A stretch of 64,000 nucleotides of DNA from an uncultured Clostridia bacterium (GTDB taxonomy: Bacteria; Bacillota; Clostridia; Christensenellales; Borkfalkiaceae): the NCBI GenBank assembly GCA_944376335.1, contig CALWCH010000002.1, positions 1 to 64,000 of the forward strand, given 5' to 3'. Below are positions 41,004 through 48,819 of the stretch, piece by piece. Numbering within the stretch: the stretch's first letter is position 1; each line of letters starts with the position of its first letter. Below the pieces are notes generated by a model. That model did not search any database. It had not been told where the DNA came from and worked only from the letters and a program-made list of their open reading frames with translations. The position numbers and the translations under genes were made by a program.

Positions 41004-41090
41004 TTGACAAACGTTGCCCTTCCGTATATAATAGATAGTAGTTCGCATAGGCGAACTTATTACATGCCAAGAGGTTCGCAATAGCGAACT
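41004..41090 (+). promoter_or_regulatory. Promoter with two metal-repressor-like dyads before DUF3793-flavodoxin
   Basis: TTGACA (41004-41009), 17-base spacer, TATAAT (41027-41032). Two copies of GTTCGC-N4-GCGAAC follow at 41041-41056 and 41074-41089, 33 bases apart, the first over the transcription start. They look like repressor sites. The downstream genes (flavodoxin, heavy-metal-binding protein, ZIP transporter) suggest control by a metal-dependent DtxR/IdeR-like or Fur-like repressor, which is an inference. Confidence 0.75.
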
Positions 41091-41104
41091 TCAAAGGAGA
41101 TGGG

Positions 41105-41641
41105 ATGAGCAGAACGGAATATGCGATCGGGCGGCACTGCGGCGTCACGTTTGCGGGCCTCAAGATCGCCAGCCTCGTCAATGTCGAAAAGGGGGAGGAG
41201 GACATCCTTCAGGCGCTTTTGGAGCGCTTCTCCCGCCGCGGGTTCGGCTTTCGGCTGCTGCGCGAGGAAAGAGGGCGGCTGCTCGTCTACGTCTATCATA
41301 AAGAACGGCTGGAGGAATACCTTGCGCGTTCGGACGTCAGGGCGTTTTTAATGCTGTTCGGCTATCGGTATGCCTCGGCCGAGGAGGCGCTCTGCCTGCT
41401 GCAGGGGCGCATGGGCGGGGACTTCCCGCACGAGATCGGCGTCTTTCTCGGCTATCCCCTCTGCGATGTGCGCGGCTTTCTCAACGACCCCGAGGGCTGC
41501 CTCTTCTGCGGCGCGTGGAAGGTGTACGAGAATGCCGACGAGGCAAAGCGCACGTTCGAGCGCTTCCGCCGCTGTTCTGCCTGCATCTGCCGCCACATGG
41601 ACATGGGAAGGAGCTTGGCGCAGATCTTCAACGTTGTGTGA
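41105..41641 (+). CDS. DUF3793 family protein
   Basis: The 178-residue protein belongs to a clostridial family of unknown function (DUF3793) that is often found beside flavodoxin and iron-uptake genes. Visible are GRHCGVTFAGLKIASLV at the N-terminus, the central HEIGVFLGYPLCDVRGFL motif near residue 110, and conserved Cys residues (GCLFCGAWKVY, RRCSACICRHMD) that may bind metal or a cluster. AAAGGAG precedes the ATG. It is first in the five-gene unit ending with the ZIP transporter. It is predicted to be cytoplasmic. Confidence 0.85.
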   Translation: MSRTEYAIGRHCGVTFAGLKIASLVNVEKGEEDILQALLERFSRRGFGFRLLREERGRLLVYVYHKERLEEYLARSDVRAFLMLFGYRYASAEEALCLLQGRMGGDFPHEIGVFLGYPLCDVRGFLNDPEGCLFCGAWKVYENADEAKRTFERFRRCSACICRHMDMGRSLAQIFNVV

Positions 41642-41708
41642 AAACGCGCTGCGCGTTCGGGCGCGGCCGTTTTGCAAAATAGTAAAATGATTTTTTAGGA
41701 GGTATGTT

Positions 41709-42128
41709 ATGAAAGTTTCAATCGTGTATTGGTCGGGCACGGGCAATACGGAGGCAATGGCGAATGCCGTCAAGGAAGGCGCGGAGGGCGCGGGCGCAGA
41801 GGTCGAACTTCTCCCTGTTGCTGCCGCTTCTGCCGATGTTTTAAACAGCGACGCCGTCCTCTTCGGCTGCCCCGCAATGGGCTCGGAAGAGCTTGAGGAC
41901 AGCGAGTTCGAGCCCTTCTTCTCGTCTGTTGAGAGCTCGCTCTCGGGCAAGAAAGTGGGCCTCTTCGGCTCGTATGACTGGGGCGACGGCGAATGGATGC
42001 GCATCTGGCAGGAGCGCGTGGAGGCCGCGGGCGGCGTGATGATCGAAGAGGGGCTCATCTGCAACAATACGCCCGACGACGACGCGCTCGAAGCCTGCCG
42101 TGCGCTCGGCGCAAACGCCGCGAAGTAA
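41709..42128 (+). CDS. Flavodoxin
   Basis: This is a 139-residue FMN-binding electron carrier that typically replaces ferredoxin when iron is scarce. The phosphate-binding loop is YWSGTGNTEAMA (residues about 7-18). FGCPAMGSEEL and GLFGSYDWGDGEWM are the two isoalloxazine-flanking loops (Trp in the second). AGGAGG precedes the ATG. Position after DUF3793 and behind the double operator fits iron- or metal-responsive expression. Confidence 0.93.
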   Translation: MKVSIVYWSGTGNTEAMANAVKEGAEGAGAEVELLPVAAASADVLNSDAVLFGCPAMGSEELEDSEFEPFFSSVESSLSGKKVGLFGSYDWGDGEWMRIWQERVEAAGGVMIEEGLICNNTPDDDALEACRALGANAAK

Positions 42129-42131
42129 GAG

Positions 42132-42386
42132 ATGCAGAAGATCACCATCGAAGTCGAAGGCATGCACTGCGGCATGTGCGAGACGCACGTCAACGACGTC
42201 GTCCGCCGCGTGGAGGGGGTGAAAAAGGTCACTTCCTCCCACATGAAGGGGCGGACGGTGGTCATCGCCGAGGATGGTGCAGACCCCGAGGCGATGCGCG
42301 CGGCGATCGCCGCCAAGGGCTACGGCGTAGGGGAGATGCAGAGCGCCCCTTACGAAAAGCGCGGGCTGTTTTCGCGCAGGAAATAG
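42132..42386 (+). CDS. Heavy-metal-associated (HMA) domain protein, CopZ-like
   Basis: The 84-residue protein has the metal-binding motif GMHCGMC (residues about 10-16) in the ferredoxin-like HMA fold. It resembles copper chaperones and the N-terminal domains of P-type ATPases. The C-terminus (YEKRGLFSRRK) is an additional basic tail. It starts 3 bases after the flavodoxin stop. The metal is not known; copper is usual for CxxC HMA domains, though the neighbouring ZIP transporter suggests zinc or iron physiology. Confidence 0.88.
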   Translation: MQKITIEVEGMHCGMCETHVNDVVRRVEGVKKVTSSHMKGRTVVIAEDGADPEAMRAAIAAKGYGVGEMQSAPYEKRGLFSRRK

Positions 42387-42387
42387 T

Positions 42388-43020
42388 ATGTTTCAGGTGA
42401 GAAAGTACGAAGAGGGCGACCTTGCCGCATGCGCGGTGTGCCTTCTCGAGAGCTTCTTCGATTGCCCCGTGACCGAGCGCGACATGGCATTTTTGCGCGA
42501 TTACGCCGAGGTGCTCATCGAAAAGTGTTCGTTTACATATGTCGCCGTCTGCGACCGCATCGTCGTCGGCTTTATCAGCGGCCACTACAACAAGTCGTTC
42601 AGCAAAGCTCTCGCCGCCCGCCGCGAAGCAAAGGCGCACTACGGCGTCTGGGCGCGCTGCTTTTTCAAGTTCGCCTTCGGAGGATACAAGCTCTCTCCCG
42701 CCTTCAAGGAGCAGTTTTCCCGATTCTATCTGCAGATCAAGGAGGGGAGAGACGCGCCGCTTGCCTGCGACTGCGAGCTCATGGCGCTCTGTTCGCGGAA
42801 AAATTACAGAAGGGGCCTCGGCACGGCGCTGTGGAACGCCTTCTTTGCGCGCGTCAAGGGCGAGGGGGCAGGCTGTGTCCGCCTCTTCACCAACACCGAC
42901 GCAAGCTATACCTTCTACGAGAGGCGGGGCTTTTCCCGCGTGTGGGAAAGGCCGTACTCCTTCGGCGGCGAGGGCAGCTCCCTCGTCTATGAGTACAGGA
43001 TTTCGGGAGTGAAGGCTTGA
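42388..43020 (+). CDS. GNAT family N-acetyltransferase
   Basis: The 210-residue protein has a C-terminal GNAT fold: the acetyl-CoA pyrophosphate loop is in SRKNYRRGLGTALWNAFF near residue 135, and the last motif is NTDASYTFYERRGFSRVW. A longer central insertion (residues about 70-110) separates the first strands. The substrate is unknown. It starts 1 base after the HMA gene and overlaps the ZIP gene, so it is co-transcribed with the metal-related genes; whether it acts in the same process is unclear. Confidence 0.82.
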   Translation: MFQVRKYEEGDLAACAVCLLESFFDCPVTERDMAFLRDYAEVLIEKCSFTYVAVCDRIVVGFISGHYNKSFSKALAARREAKAHYGVWARCFFKFAFGGYKLSPAFKEQFSRFYLQIKEGRDAPLACDCELMALCSRKNYRRGLGTALWNAFFARVKGEGAGCVRLFTNTDASYTFYERRGFSRVWERPYSFGGEGSSLVYEYRISGVKA

Positions 43021-43802
43021 CGGCGCTGACGGTCATCGGATTTACCATCATCTTTGTCGCAACGACGCTGGGCGCGGCGCTCGTGTTCGCGTTCCGCGGC
43101 GGGATGTCGGAGCGGCTCAACACGCTGTTTTTGGGCTTTGCCTCGGGCGTGATGGTCGCGGCGTCCGTATGGTCGCTGCTCATCCCGTCCATCGACGGCG
43201 CAAGTGAGGGGTGGGGCGATTGGAGCTTTGTGCCCGCCGTCCTCGGCTTTTTGCTGGGCGGAGGCTTCCTCGTGCTCATCGATAAGCTCGTGCCGCATCT
43301 GCATTGGGGCACGAACGAGGAGGAGGGGCCGAAGAGCCATCTCAAAAAGCCTGCAAAGCTCTTTCTTGCCGTGACCATCCACAACATCCCCGAAGGGCTT
43401 GCCGTGGGGTTCGCGTTCGGCGCGGCGGCGGCAGCGGGGGAGTACGGCGCGTTCGTCTCGGCGCTCGGGCTTGCGATCGGCATGGCCATCCAAAATTTGC
43501 TCGAGGGTGCGGCGGTCGCGCTTCCCATGCGGTCGGCAACGGGCAGCCGCTTGAAGGCGTTTTTATACGGCGCGGCAAGCGGCGCGGTCGAACCGCTGTT
43601 TGCGGTCGTCGGGTACTTCCTCGCGGCAAACCTCGCCGCCGCTCAGCCGTGGTTTTTGGCATTCGCGGCGGGGGCGATGATCTTCGTCGTCGTCGAGGAC
43701 CTCATCCCCGACGCACATCTTTCCGAGCATCCTCACTTCGGTACATGGGGCGCGATGGCGGGGTTTGCTCTCATGATGGCGCTCGACGTCGCCCTCGGCT
43801 GA
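43017..43802 (+). CDS. ZIP family metal transporter
   Basis: The 261-residue polytopic membrane protein of the ZIP (ZupT/GufA-like) family imports divalent metals such as zinc or iron. The signature HNIPEGLAVG in helix 4 and NLLEGAAVALP in helix 5 supply the intramembrane metal site. A His-containing loop (PHLHWG, near residue 95) precedes them. Translation starts at TTG 43017, overlapping the previous stop. It is the last gene of the operon before a strong terminator. Confidence 0.9.
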   Translation: MTALTVIGFTIIFVATTLGAALVFAFRGGMSERLNTLFLGFASGVMVAASVWSLLIPSIDGASEGWGDWSFVPAVLGFLLGGGFLVLIDKLVPHLHWGTNEEEGPKSHLKKPAKLFLAVTIHNIPEGLAVGFAFGAAAAAGEYGAFVSALGLAIGMAIQNLLEGAAVALPMRSATGSRLKAFLYGAASGAVEPLFAVVGYFLAANLAAAQPWFLAFAAGAMIFVVVEDLIPDAHLSEHPHFGTWGAMAGFALMMALDVALG

Positions 43803-43846
43803 AAGTTGCTTTTGGACAAACGAAGAAAGGAGGTTCGGAAAATGCG

Positions 43847-43877
43847 AAAGGGAACGCATATCCCGCGTTCCCTTTTT
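43847..43877. terminator. Bidirectional terminator after the ZIP transporter
   Basis: An 11-bp perfect stem (43847-43857 with 43865-43875) followed by T on the plus strand. It also lies past the end of the convergent gene at 43915. Confidence 0.88.
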
Positions 43878-43914
43878 GCCTGCCGTCTTTCGGGCGGCAG
43901 AGCCGTGCGCCCGC

Positions 43915-44448
43915 TTAAATCTGCTCTGCGGAGAGAAGGTCGTTGCCCTTTTCAAGGAGCAGGGCGAGCTTTTCCTCCGTCTGGTCGATGACGGGCAGGA
44001 GCGACTTGGTCTTCTTTGCCGCCATCTTCTTAAAGATGGGATAATTGACGGCACAAATGACGATGCCCAAGAGCCCCAGCACGATGCCGCCCGCCATGGC
44101 GGGAACGCCGCCGACCTGCATAACAAGCGCCATGCCGCCCCCTAAGACGAGCGCGCCGATGCACCCGAAGATGCTCGAGAACACCGTAGCGCCCAGCGTC
44201 TTGGAGCGCTCGAGCGTTCGGAGAGCGTCAAGCGTATCCTCCGCCTGCCGCTCGAGCTTGGTAAGCTCCGTCCTGTGCCGCTGCTTCCTGTCTCTCTTTA
44301 AAGAGAGCACGGCATGGCCGTCCAGCGTTTGCGCCGCCGACGTCACCTCCCAGCCGAACGCTTCGTAGACGTCCATCGTCTTCGCCTGATCTTTCGCCTT
44401 CACCGATACCGTCTTGTACTCATAAGCCACAAAATCTCTTTCAAACAT
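43915..44448 (-). CDS. Two-helix membrane protein of unknown function
   Basis: The 177-residue product has an N-terminal soluble part of about 85 residues (YEYKTVSVKAKDQAKTMDVYEAFGWEV resembles DUF4177-like segments). Two adjacent membrane helices follow (about 90-112 and 117-138), then a charged C-terminal coiled tail. AGAGG precedes the ATG. No function can be assigned. It is divergent from the TetR gene with about 175 bases between, so it could be that regulator's target. Confidence 0.75.
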   Translation of the reverse strand: MFERDFVAYEYKTVSVKAKDQAKTMDVYEAFGWEVTSAAQTLDGHAVLSLKRDRKQRHRTELTKLERQAEDTLDALRTLERSKTLGATVFSSIFGCIGALVLGGGMALVMQVGGVPAMAGGIVLGLLGIVICAVNYPIFKKMAAKKTKSLLPVIDQTEEKLALLLEKGNDLLSAEQI

Positions 44449-44498
44449 ATCTTTTAACCTCTTGATTTTTTTGGAAGAAGCGCCGACGCGCGTTTCGG

Positions 44499-44527
44499 TT
44501 GACTTCTTCGTAAGACAAGTGTATCAT
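44499..44527 (+). promoter_or_regulatory. Promoter of the TetR gene
   Basis: TTGACT (44499-44504), 17-base spacer, TATCAT (44522-44527). Confidence 0.7.
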
Positions 44528-44624
44528 ATCCTTATGGGCGGCAAAAGGCAAGTCCCGAAAGAGGGGTTGAGACGGTGCGGCGCGCTGTGTCGTCCAGAAT
44601 AAACACAAGGGGGAGAAGTGTCTC

Positions 44625-45146
44625 ATGCAATATGCACCCGAGGACTATACGCGGCACTATATCGTGACGGCGCTCTTCAAGCTCATGAACGAGTACCAAT
44701 TCGAGAAGATCAGCGTCAAGGACATCGCCGAGAAGGCGGGCGTGGGGCGGGCGACCTTCTACCGCTATTTCAAGAGCAAGGAGGAGGTCATCGCCTACTA
44801 TTTCGAGCACAACACGAGGGAGTTCGTCTTTTCCCAGCGCATCTACCCGCGCTGCCGTGAGGACCATATCCTCATCGTCTCCCATGTGCTCAAGACCTTT
44901 CAGGCGCATAAGGAGCCCTTCAAACTGCTCAAAAGGGCGCACCTTACAGACCTCTATCTCGATTTCCTCAACAAAAAATTTGCGGAGACTTTCGAGCGCG
45001 ACTATACAGACAAGAGCGAATACCTTCCTTATCTCTATGCGGGGATGCTGTATAACGTCTCGATGAAGTGGTTGGAAGAGGACTGTTCGGGCGACCCCGC
45101 CGCGCTCGCGGCGCTCATCGTGGACGTCATCTTCAACGCAAAATAA
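44625..45146 (+). CDS. TetR/AcrR family transcriptional regulator
   Basis: The 173-residue regulator has an N-terminal TetR helix-turn-helix (residues about 10-60): ITALFKLM-type helix 1, then KISVKDIAEKAGVGRATFYRYFKSKEEVI. The C-terminal ligand/dimer domain is all-helical and short, as in the TetR_C subgroup that follows the YRYF motif in Firmicutes. GGGGGAGAAG precedes the ATG. The ligand and targets are unknown. The divergent membrane-protein gene is the nearest candidate target. Confidence 0.88.
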   Translation: MQYAPEDYTRHYIVTALFKLMNEYQFEKISVKDIAEKAGVGRATFYRYFKSKEEVIAYYFEHNTREFVFSQRIYPRCREDHILIVSHVLKTFQAHKEPFKLLKRAHLTDLYLDFLNKKFAETFERDYTDKSEYLPYLYAGMLYNVSMKWLEEDCSGDPAALAALIVDVIFNAK

Positions 45147-45149
45147 GTG

Positions 45150-45176
45150 CGGCAGGCTGCAATGCCTGCCGTTTTT
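45150..45176 (+). terminator. Terminator after the TetR gene
   Basis: CGGCAGGC (45150-45157) pairs with GCCTGCCG (45164-45171), followed by TTTTT. Its right side abuts the end of the convergent coaE gene. Confidence 0.9.
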
Positions 45177-45766
45177 CATAGAAGATCATGTTGTCGGAGC
45201 GTTCTAAGAAGCGCGTCGACGGCCCGTTCGAGCGCCTTCTCGTCGCCGTCGTTGTGCATGATAAAGCAGCCGTCGGGGAGGGGGTCGTCGTAGTCGAACT
45301 GCCCCTTCATGCGCGCCTCCGCCCCTTCGCGCGTGAGCCCGTCCCGCTCGATGACCGAACGGATGCGTGCCTCCCTTTCCCGCAGGACGACGATCGTGCC
45401 GTCGAAGAGATCACTCTTGCCGCTCTCGAAGAGCAGGGGCACTTCGGCAAAGCAGGGTGCATTGATGGCGTCCATTTCGCGCTTCAGCCGCTCATAGATG
45501 CGCGGATGGGCATAGCCGTTGAGCGCTTCAAGCGCCGTTTTATCCGAAAAGACGAGGGCGGCAAGCGCCGTCTTGTCGAGTTTGCCCTTTCGGAAGCAGG
45601 CGGGAAAGAGGGCGGCAAGGCCCTTTAAATATTCCGCGTCCTCAAGCAGTGCGCGGTTGATCCGATCGCAGGAAAAGACGGGGAAGCCGCGTTTTTTCAG
45701 CATGTTGCATACCGCGCTCTTGCCGCTGCCGATGCCCCCCGTGACGGCGAATTTACTTGGTGTCAT
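45176..45766 (-). CDS. coaE: Dephospho-CoA kinase
   Basis: It catalyses the last step of coenzyme A synthesis, phosphorylating the ribose 3'-OH of dephospho-CoA. The 196-residue product has the P-loop GGIGSGKS (residues 10-17), SCDRIN (equivalent to the DAD motif), and VPLLFESG near residue 115 typical of CoaE. The ATG at 45766 lies 14 bases inside the end of polA; an in-frame TTG ten codons earlier is less likely. polA-coaE adjacency is common in Firmicutes. Confidence 0.92.
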   Translation of the reverse strand: MTPSKFAVTGGIGSGKSAVCNMLKKRGFPVFSCDRINRALLEDAEYLKGLAALFPACFRKGKLDKTALAALVFSDKTALEALNGYAHPRIYERLKREMDAINAPCFAEVPLLFESGKSDLFDGTIVVLREREARIRSVIERDGLTREGAEARMKGQFDYDDPLPDGCFIMHNDGDEKALERAVDALLRTLRQHDLL

Positions 45767-48287
45767 ACCAGCTCCTGCCGATGGAGACGTCCGCAATGAG
45801 GGGCACGTTGAGGGAGACCGCGCCCTCCATCTCCTCCTTGAGGACCTTCGCGGTATAGTCCGCCTCTTCCTTCGGGGCGTCGAGGATGAGCTCGTCGTGC
45901 ACTTGAAGAACGAGCTTTGCCTTCAGCCCTTCGCGCTTGAGGCGGCGGTCAACGCCCAGCATCGCAAGTTTGATGATGTCCGCCGAGCTCCCCTGCAAGG
46001 GCATGTTCATGGCGGCGCGTTCGCCGAAGGAGCGCGTCACGCGGTTTGCGGACTTGAGTTCGGGCATATACCGCTTGCGGCCGAGGATGGTCGTTACATA
46101 GCCGTCCTCGTGTGCTCTTTTGACGTTCTCGTCCATATACTCCCTGACCTCGGGGTAGGTCGCGAAATAGCCGTCGATATAGCTCTGCGCCTCGCCCGCG
46201 GTGCAGCCCACGTCCTTGGCAAGGCCGTAGGCGGAGATGCCGTAGATGATGCCGAAGTTGACTGCCTTTGCCCGCCTTCGAAGCTCGGGCGTCACCTCGT
46301 CGAGCGGCGTCTTAAAGATGAGGGATGCCGTGGCGGCGTGGATATCCCTGCCCGCCATGTACGCCTCCTTGAGGTGCTTTGCACCGCTGAAGTGCGCTAA
46401 AAGCCTGAGTTCGATCTGCGAGTAGTCGGCGTCGATGAGCACGTTGCCCTCGCGGGCGATGAACAGCTTTCTCAGCTCCCTGCCCTCCTCGCGGCGGACG
46501 GGGATGTTCTGCAGGTTGGGGTTGGTGCTCGAGAGCCGCCCCGTCGTCGTCATCGTCTGGTTGTATGTCGTGTGGACGATGCCGTTCCTGATGAGCGGGC
46601 GGATGCCGTCGATATAGGTGGAACGCAGCTTCTGCACCTCCCTGTAGCGCAGGATGAGGCGGGCGATCTCGTGCTCGCCCGCAAGGGCTTCGAGCACTTC
46701 CGCATTGGTGGAGTAGTCGCCGCGCGCCGTCTTTTTGACGCCCTTCGTGCTGCAGCCGAGCTTTTCGAAGAGGATCTCCGAGAGCTTCATCGAGGAATTG
46801 AGGTTGAACTCACAGCCCGCAAGCGCATAGATGCGCTTTGTGAGCGTGTCCATCTCGGCGGCATAGCGGTTGGAGAGCTCGGGGAACTTTTCTTCGTCCA
46901 CGCGCACTCCCGTACATTCCATATCATACAGAACGCGTGAGAGGGGGAGTTCGAGCTCACGGTAGAGGCGCATGCAGTCCTCGTCCGCGGTGCGCCCTGC
47001 GTCCTCGAAGGCGCGCTTGAGCGCATAGGCGCAGTTGTCGGGCGGAAGGGCATATTCGCGCGCAAAGTCCTCGGCAGAGGCCGCCTTCCTGCCCGAATTG
47101 AGAAGATACGTCAAAAGGCCGGCATCCTCGACGGGGCAGGTGACGTTTTCCCCGCCGAAGCGGTGCAGAAGCGCCTTATAGTCGGCAACGATCGCCCGCG
47201 TTTTGCCCGAGAAGAGGGGTTTGAGCATCGGGGTGAGCTCTTCGGGGTAGCAGCCATTGTCGAGCAGCGTCTTTTTGACGGGAAAGATGTATTCCGTCCC
47301 GCCGATGCAGATGTGCCCGCTCCCGTCCTCGCTCTCCGCAAAGGCGAAAACATCCGTATTCGCAAGGGCGCTCTTCACCTGCTCTTCGTCCGGCATGAGA
47401 ACGCGCTCCGCCTCCGTCCTTTCGTACGCTTCAAAGAGGGAGGAGTGGACGAGGGAGCGGAATTCGAGTTTATCGAGCGCGGCGCGCGCCTCGGCGGAAA
47501 AGGGGAGATGCACGGAAAACTCCTCGACGGGAATGGAGAGGGGAACGTGCGTATCGATGGTCGCAAGCGTGTGCGAGAGCTTTGCGTCCTCTTCCCCCGC
47601 GATGAGGCGCTTTTTGACGCTCGGCGAGAGCTCGTCGAGATGGGAATAGACATTTTTCGCCGTGCCGTACTTCTGAAGGAGCGCAAGCGCCGTCTTGGGG
47701 CCGATGCCTGTAACGCCCGGAATATTGTCCGAATTGTCGCCCATGAGCGCCTTTTCCTCGATGATCTGGGAGGGGGTGAGGCCGACCTTTGCAAAGAAAT
47801 TTTCGTGCGTTAAGCGGTCGGTGTCGCTCACGCCGCGCTTCGTGAAGCACACCGAAACATTCTCGCCTACGAGCTGGTAGCTGTCCCTGTCACCCGTGTA
47901 GATGACGGTATGCACGTTCTCATACGCCCGCGAGAGGGTGCCGATGAGATCGTCCGCCTCATACCCCGCTTTCTCCACATAGCGGATGCGCATGGCGGTG
48001 AGCACTTCCTTGAGCGCGGGGAACTGCACGACGAGCTCCCGCGGCGTGGGCGTGCGGGTGCCCTTGTAGTCCTTATACATCTTGTGGCGGAAGGTCGGGG
48101 CGTGCACATCGAACGCAACGCCAAGATAGTCGGGCGTCTCCTCCTCCAAAATCTTAAAGATAAACTTGACGAATCCGAAGATGGCGTTGGTGGGGAAGCC
48201 GTCCTTGGTGGTAAAACCGTTGATTGCATAGAAGGCGCGGTTCATGAGGCTGTTTCCGTCGATGAGAACGAGAGTTTTCTTTTCCAT
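45753..48287 (-). CDS. polA: DNA polymerase I
   Basis: This is a repair and Okazaki-fragment polymerase of 844 residues. The N-terminal 5'-3' exonuclease domain (LVLIDGNSLMNRAFYA; YEADDLIGTL; GDNSDNIPGV) is intact. The middle 3'-5' exonuclease domain has lost the DxE metal ligands (VFAFAESED near residue 300), as in other Firmicutes, so proofreading is unlikely. The polymerase domain carries motif A DYSQIELRLLAH, the O-helix region RRRAKAVNFGIIYG and motif C QVHDELILD. The start at 48287 was chosen for the N-terminal family motif. It has no Shine-Dalgarno sequence and lies six bases after a -10 box. Confidence 0.95.
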   Translation of the reverse strand: MEKKTLVLIDGNSLMNRAFYAINGFTTKDGFPTNAIFGFVKFIFKILEEETPDYLGVAFDVHAPTFRHKMYKDYKGTRTPTPRELVVQFPALKEVLTAMRIRYVEKAGYEADDLIGTLSRAYENVHTVIYTGDRDSYQLVGENVSVCFTKRGVSDTDRLTHENFFAKVGLTPSQIIEEKALMGDNSDNIPGVTGIGPKTALALLQKYGTAKNVYSHLDELSPSVKKRLIAGEEDAKLSHTLATIDTHVPLSIPVEEFSVHLPFSAEARAALDKLEFRSLVHSSLFEAYERTEAERVLMPDEEQVKSALANTDVFAFAESEDGSGHICIGGTEYIFPVKKTLLDNGCYPEELTPMLKPLFSGKTRAIVADYKALLHRFGGENVTCPVEDAGLLTYLLNSGRKAASAEDFAREYALPPDNCAYALKRAFEDAGRTADEDCMRLYRELELPLSRVLYDMECTGVRVDEEKFPELSNRYAAEMDTLTKRIYALAGCEFNLNSSMKLSEILFEKLGCSTKGVKKTARGDYSTNAEVLEALAGEHEIARLILRYREVQKLRSTYIDGIRPLIRNGIVHTTYNQTMTTTGRLSSTNPNLQNIPVRREEGRELRKLFIAREGNVLIDADYSQIELRLLAHFSGAKHLKEAYMAGRDIHAATASLIFKTPLDEVTPELRRRAKAVNFGIIYGISAYGLAKDVGCTAGEAQSYIDGYFATYPEVREYMDENVKRAHEDGYVTTILGRKRYMPELKSANRVTRSFGERAAMNMPLQGSSADIIKLAMLGVDRRLKREGLKAKLVLQVHDELILDAPKEEADYTAKVLKEEMEGAVSLNVPLIADVSIGRSWYDTK

Positions 48288-48293
48288 ATCCCT

Positions 48294-48322
48294 ATTGTAG
48301 CACGATTGAGGAAATTTTGCAA
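48294..48322 (-). promoter_or_regulatory. Promoter of polA giving a leaderless transcript
   Basis: Minus strand TTGCAA (48322-48317), 17-base spacer, TACAAT (48299-48294). Six bases (AGGGAT) separate the -10 from the ATG at 48287. Confidence 0.7.
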
Positions 48323-48340
48323 GAAAAAGCCGGAAATCGC

Positions 48341-48369
48341 TTGATTTTTGGCCGAGGGCACGATATAAT
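48341..48369 (+). promoter_or_regulatory. Promoter of tRNA-Leu(CAA)
   Basis: TTGATT (48341-48346), 17-base spacer, TATAAT (48364-48369). Confidence 0.8.
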
Positions 48370-48382
48370 GAGAAGGCATCAC

Positions 48383-48469
48383 GCCGCTGTGGTGGAATTG
48401 GCAGACGCGTCGGACTCAAAATCCGATGGTAGTGATACCGTATCGGTTCGACCCCGATCAGCGGCACCA
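48383..48469 (+). tRNA. tRNA-Leu (anticodon CAA)
   Basis: Class II tRNA of 87 bases. The acceptor is GCCGCTG/CAGCGGC, the anticodon arm TCGGA-CTCAAAA-TCCGA gives CAA, and it has a long variable arm, a GGTTCGACCCC T-arm, discriminator A and encoded CCA (48467-48469). It lies divergent from polA. Confidence 0.95.
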
Positions 48470-48491
48470 TACGGCCGTATCTGCGGCAAAG

Positions 48492-48517
48492 GGACGGGCA
48501 GGACACCCGTCCTTTTT
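48492..48517 (+). terminator. Terminator after tRNA-Leu(CAA)
   Basis: GGACGGG (48492-48498) pairs with CCCGTCC (48506-48512), followed by TTTTT. Confidence 0.85.
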
Positions 48518-48555
48518 CGTTCGAAAAGGGTTTTTTCGCCCAAGGCGAGAAAGTG

Positions 48556-48698
48556 TTATAAACGTTCATTCTGTTGATATAATTTGTTCAAGCCTTGAAC
48601 TTTCCATGGAGATGTCATGTAACTGTCACAAAAGCGTATAAACTTCCTTATAGAAGTGCGTCCAAAGGTTTGACTTTTCAATCTTTCGCGTGTATAAT
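48556..48698 (+). promoter_or_regulatory. Promoter region of the mannose polysaccharide cluster
   Basis: Upstream: TTATAA (48556-48561), 16 bases, TATAAT (48578-48583), followed at once by a perfect palindrome GTTCAAG-C-CTTGAAC (48586-48600) over the start site, which is a possible operator. Downstream: TTGACT (48670-48675), 17 bases, TATAAT (48693-48698). The span 48470-48819 holds no gene apart from these elements and the tRNA terminator. Confidence 0.65.
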
Positions 48699-48819
48699 TT
48701 AGCATGAATTGACTTAAGAACTTACTTTATGCCTCTGCTTCGGGCGGTGTGCCGAAGAAATGCGTAAGATGAGCGGCGTTTTGGGTTTGCGCCGACGGGT
48801 GTTTGGATAATATAATACT

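Noticed and set aside
41040..41090. LexA/SOS boxes
   Set aside because: The dyads are GTTCGC-N4-GCGAAC, the opposite arrangement to the CGAAC-N4-GTTCG box of Firmicutes LexA, and the genes are not DNA-repair genes.
48288..48569. N-terminal extension of polA (94 further codons)
   Set aside because: It would run through the polA promoter and the tRNA-Leu gene on the other strand; family homology begins at the ATG at 48287.
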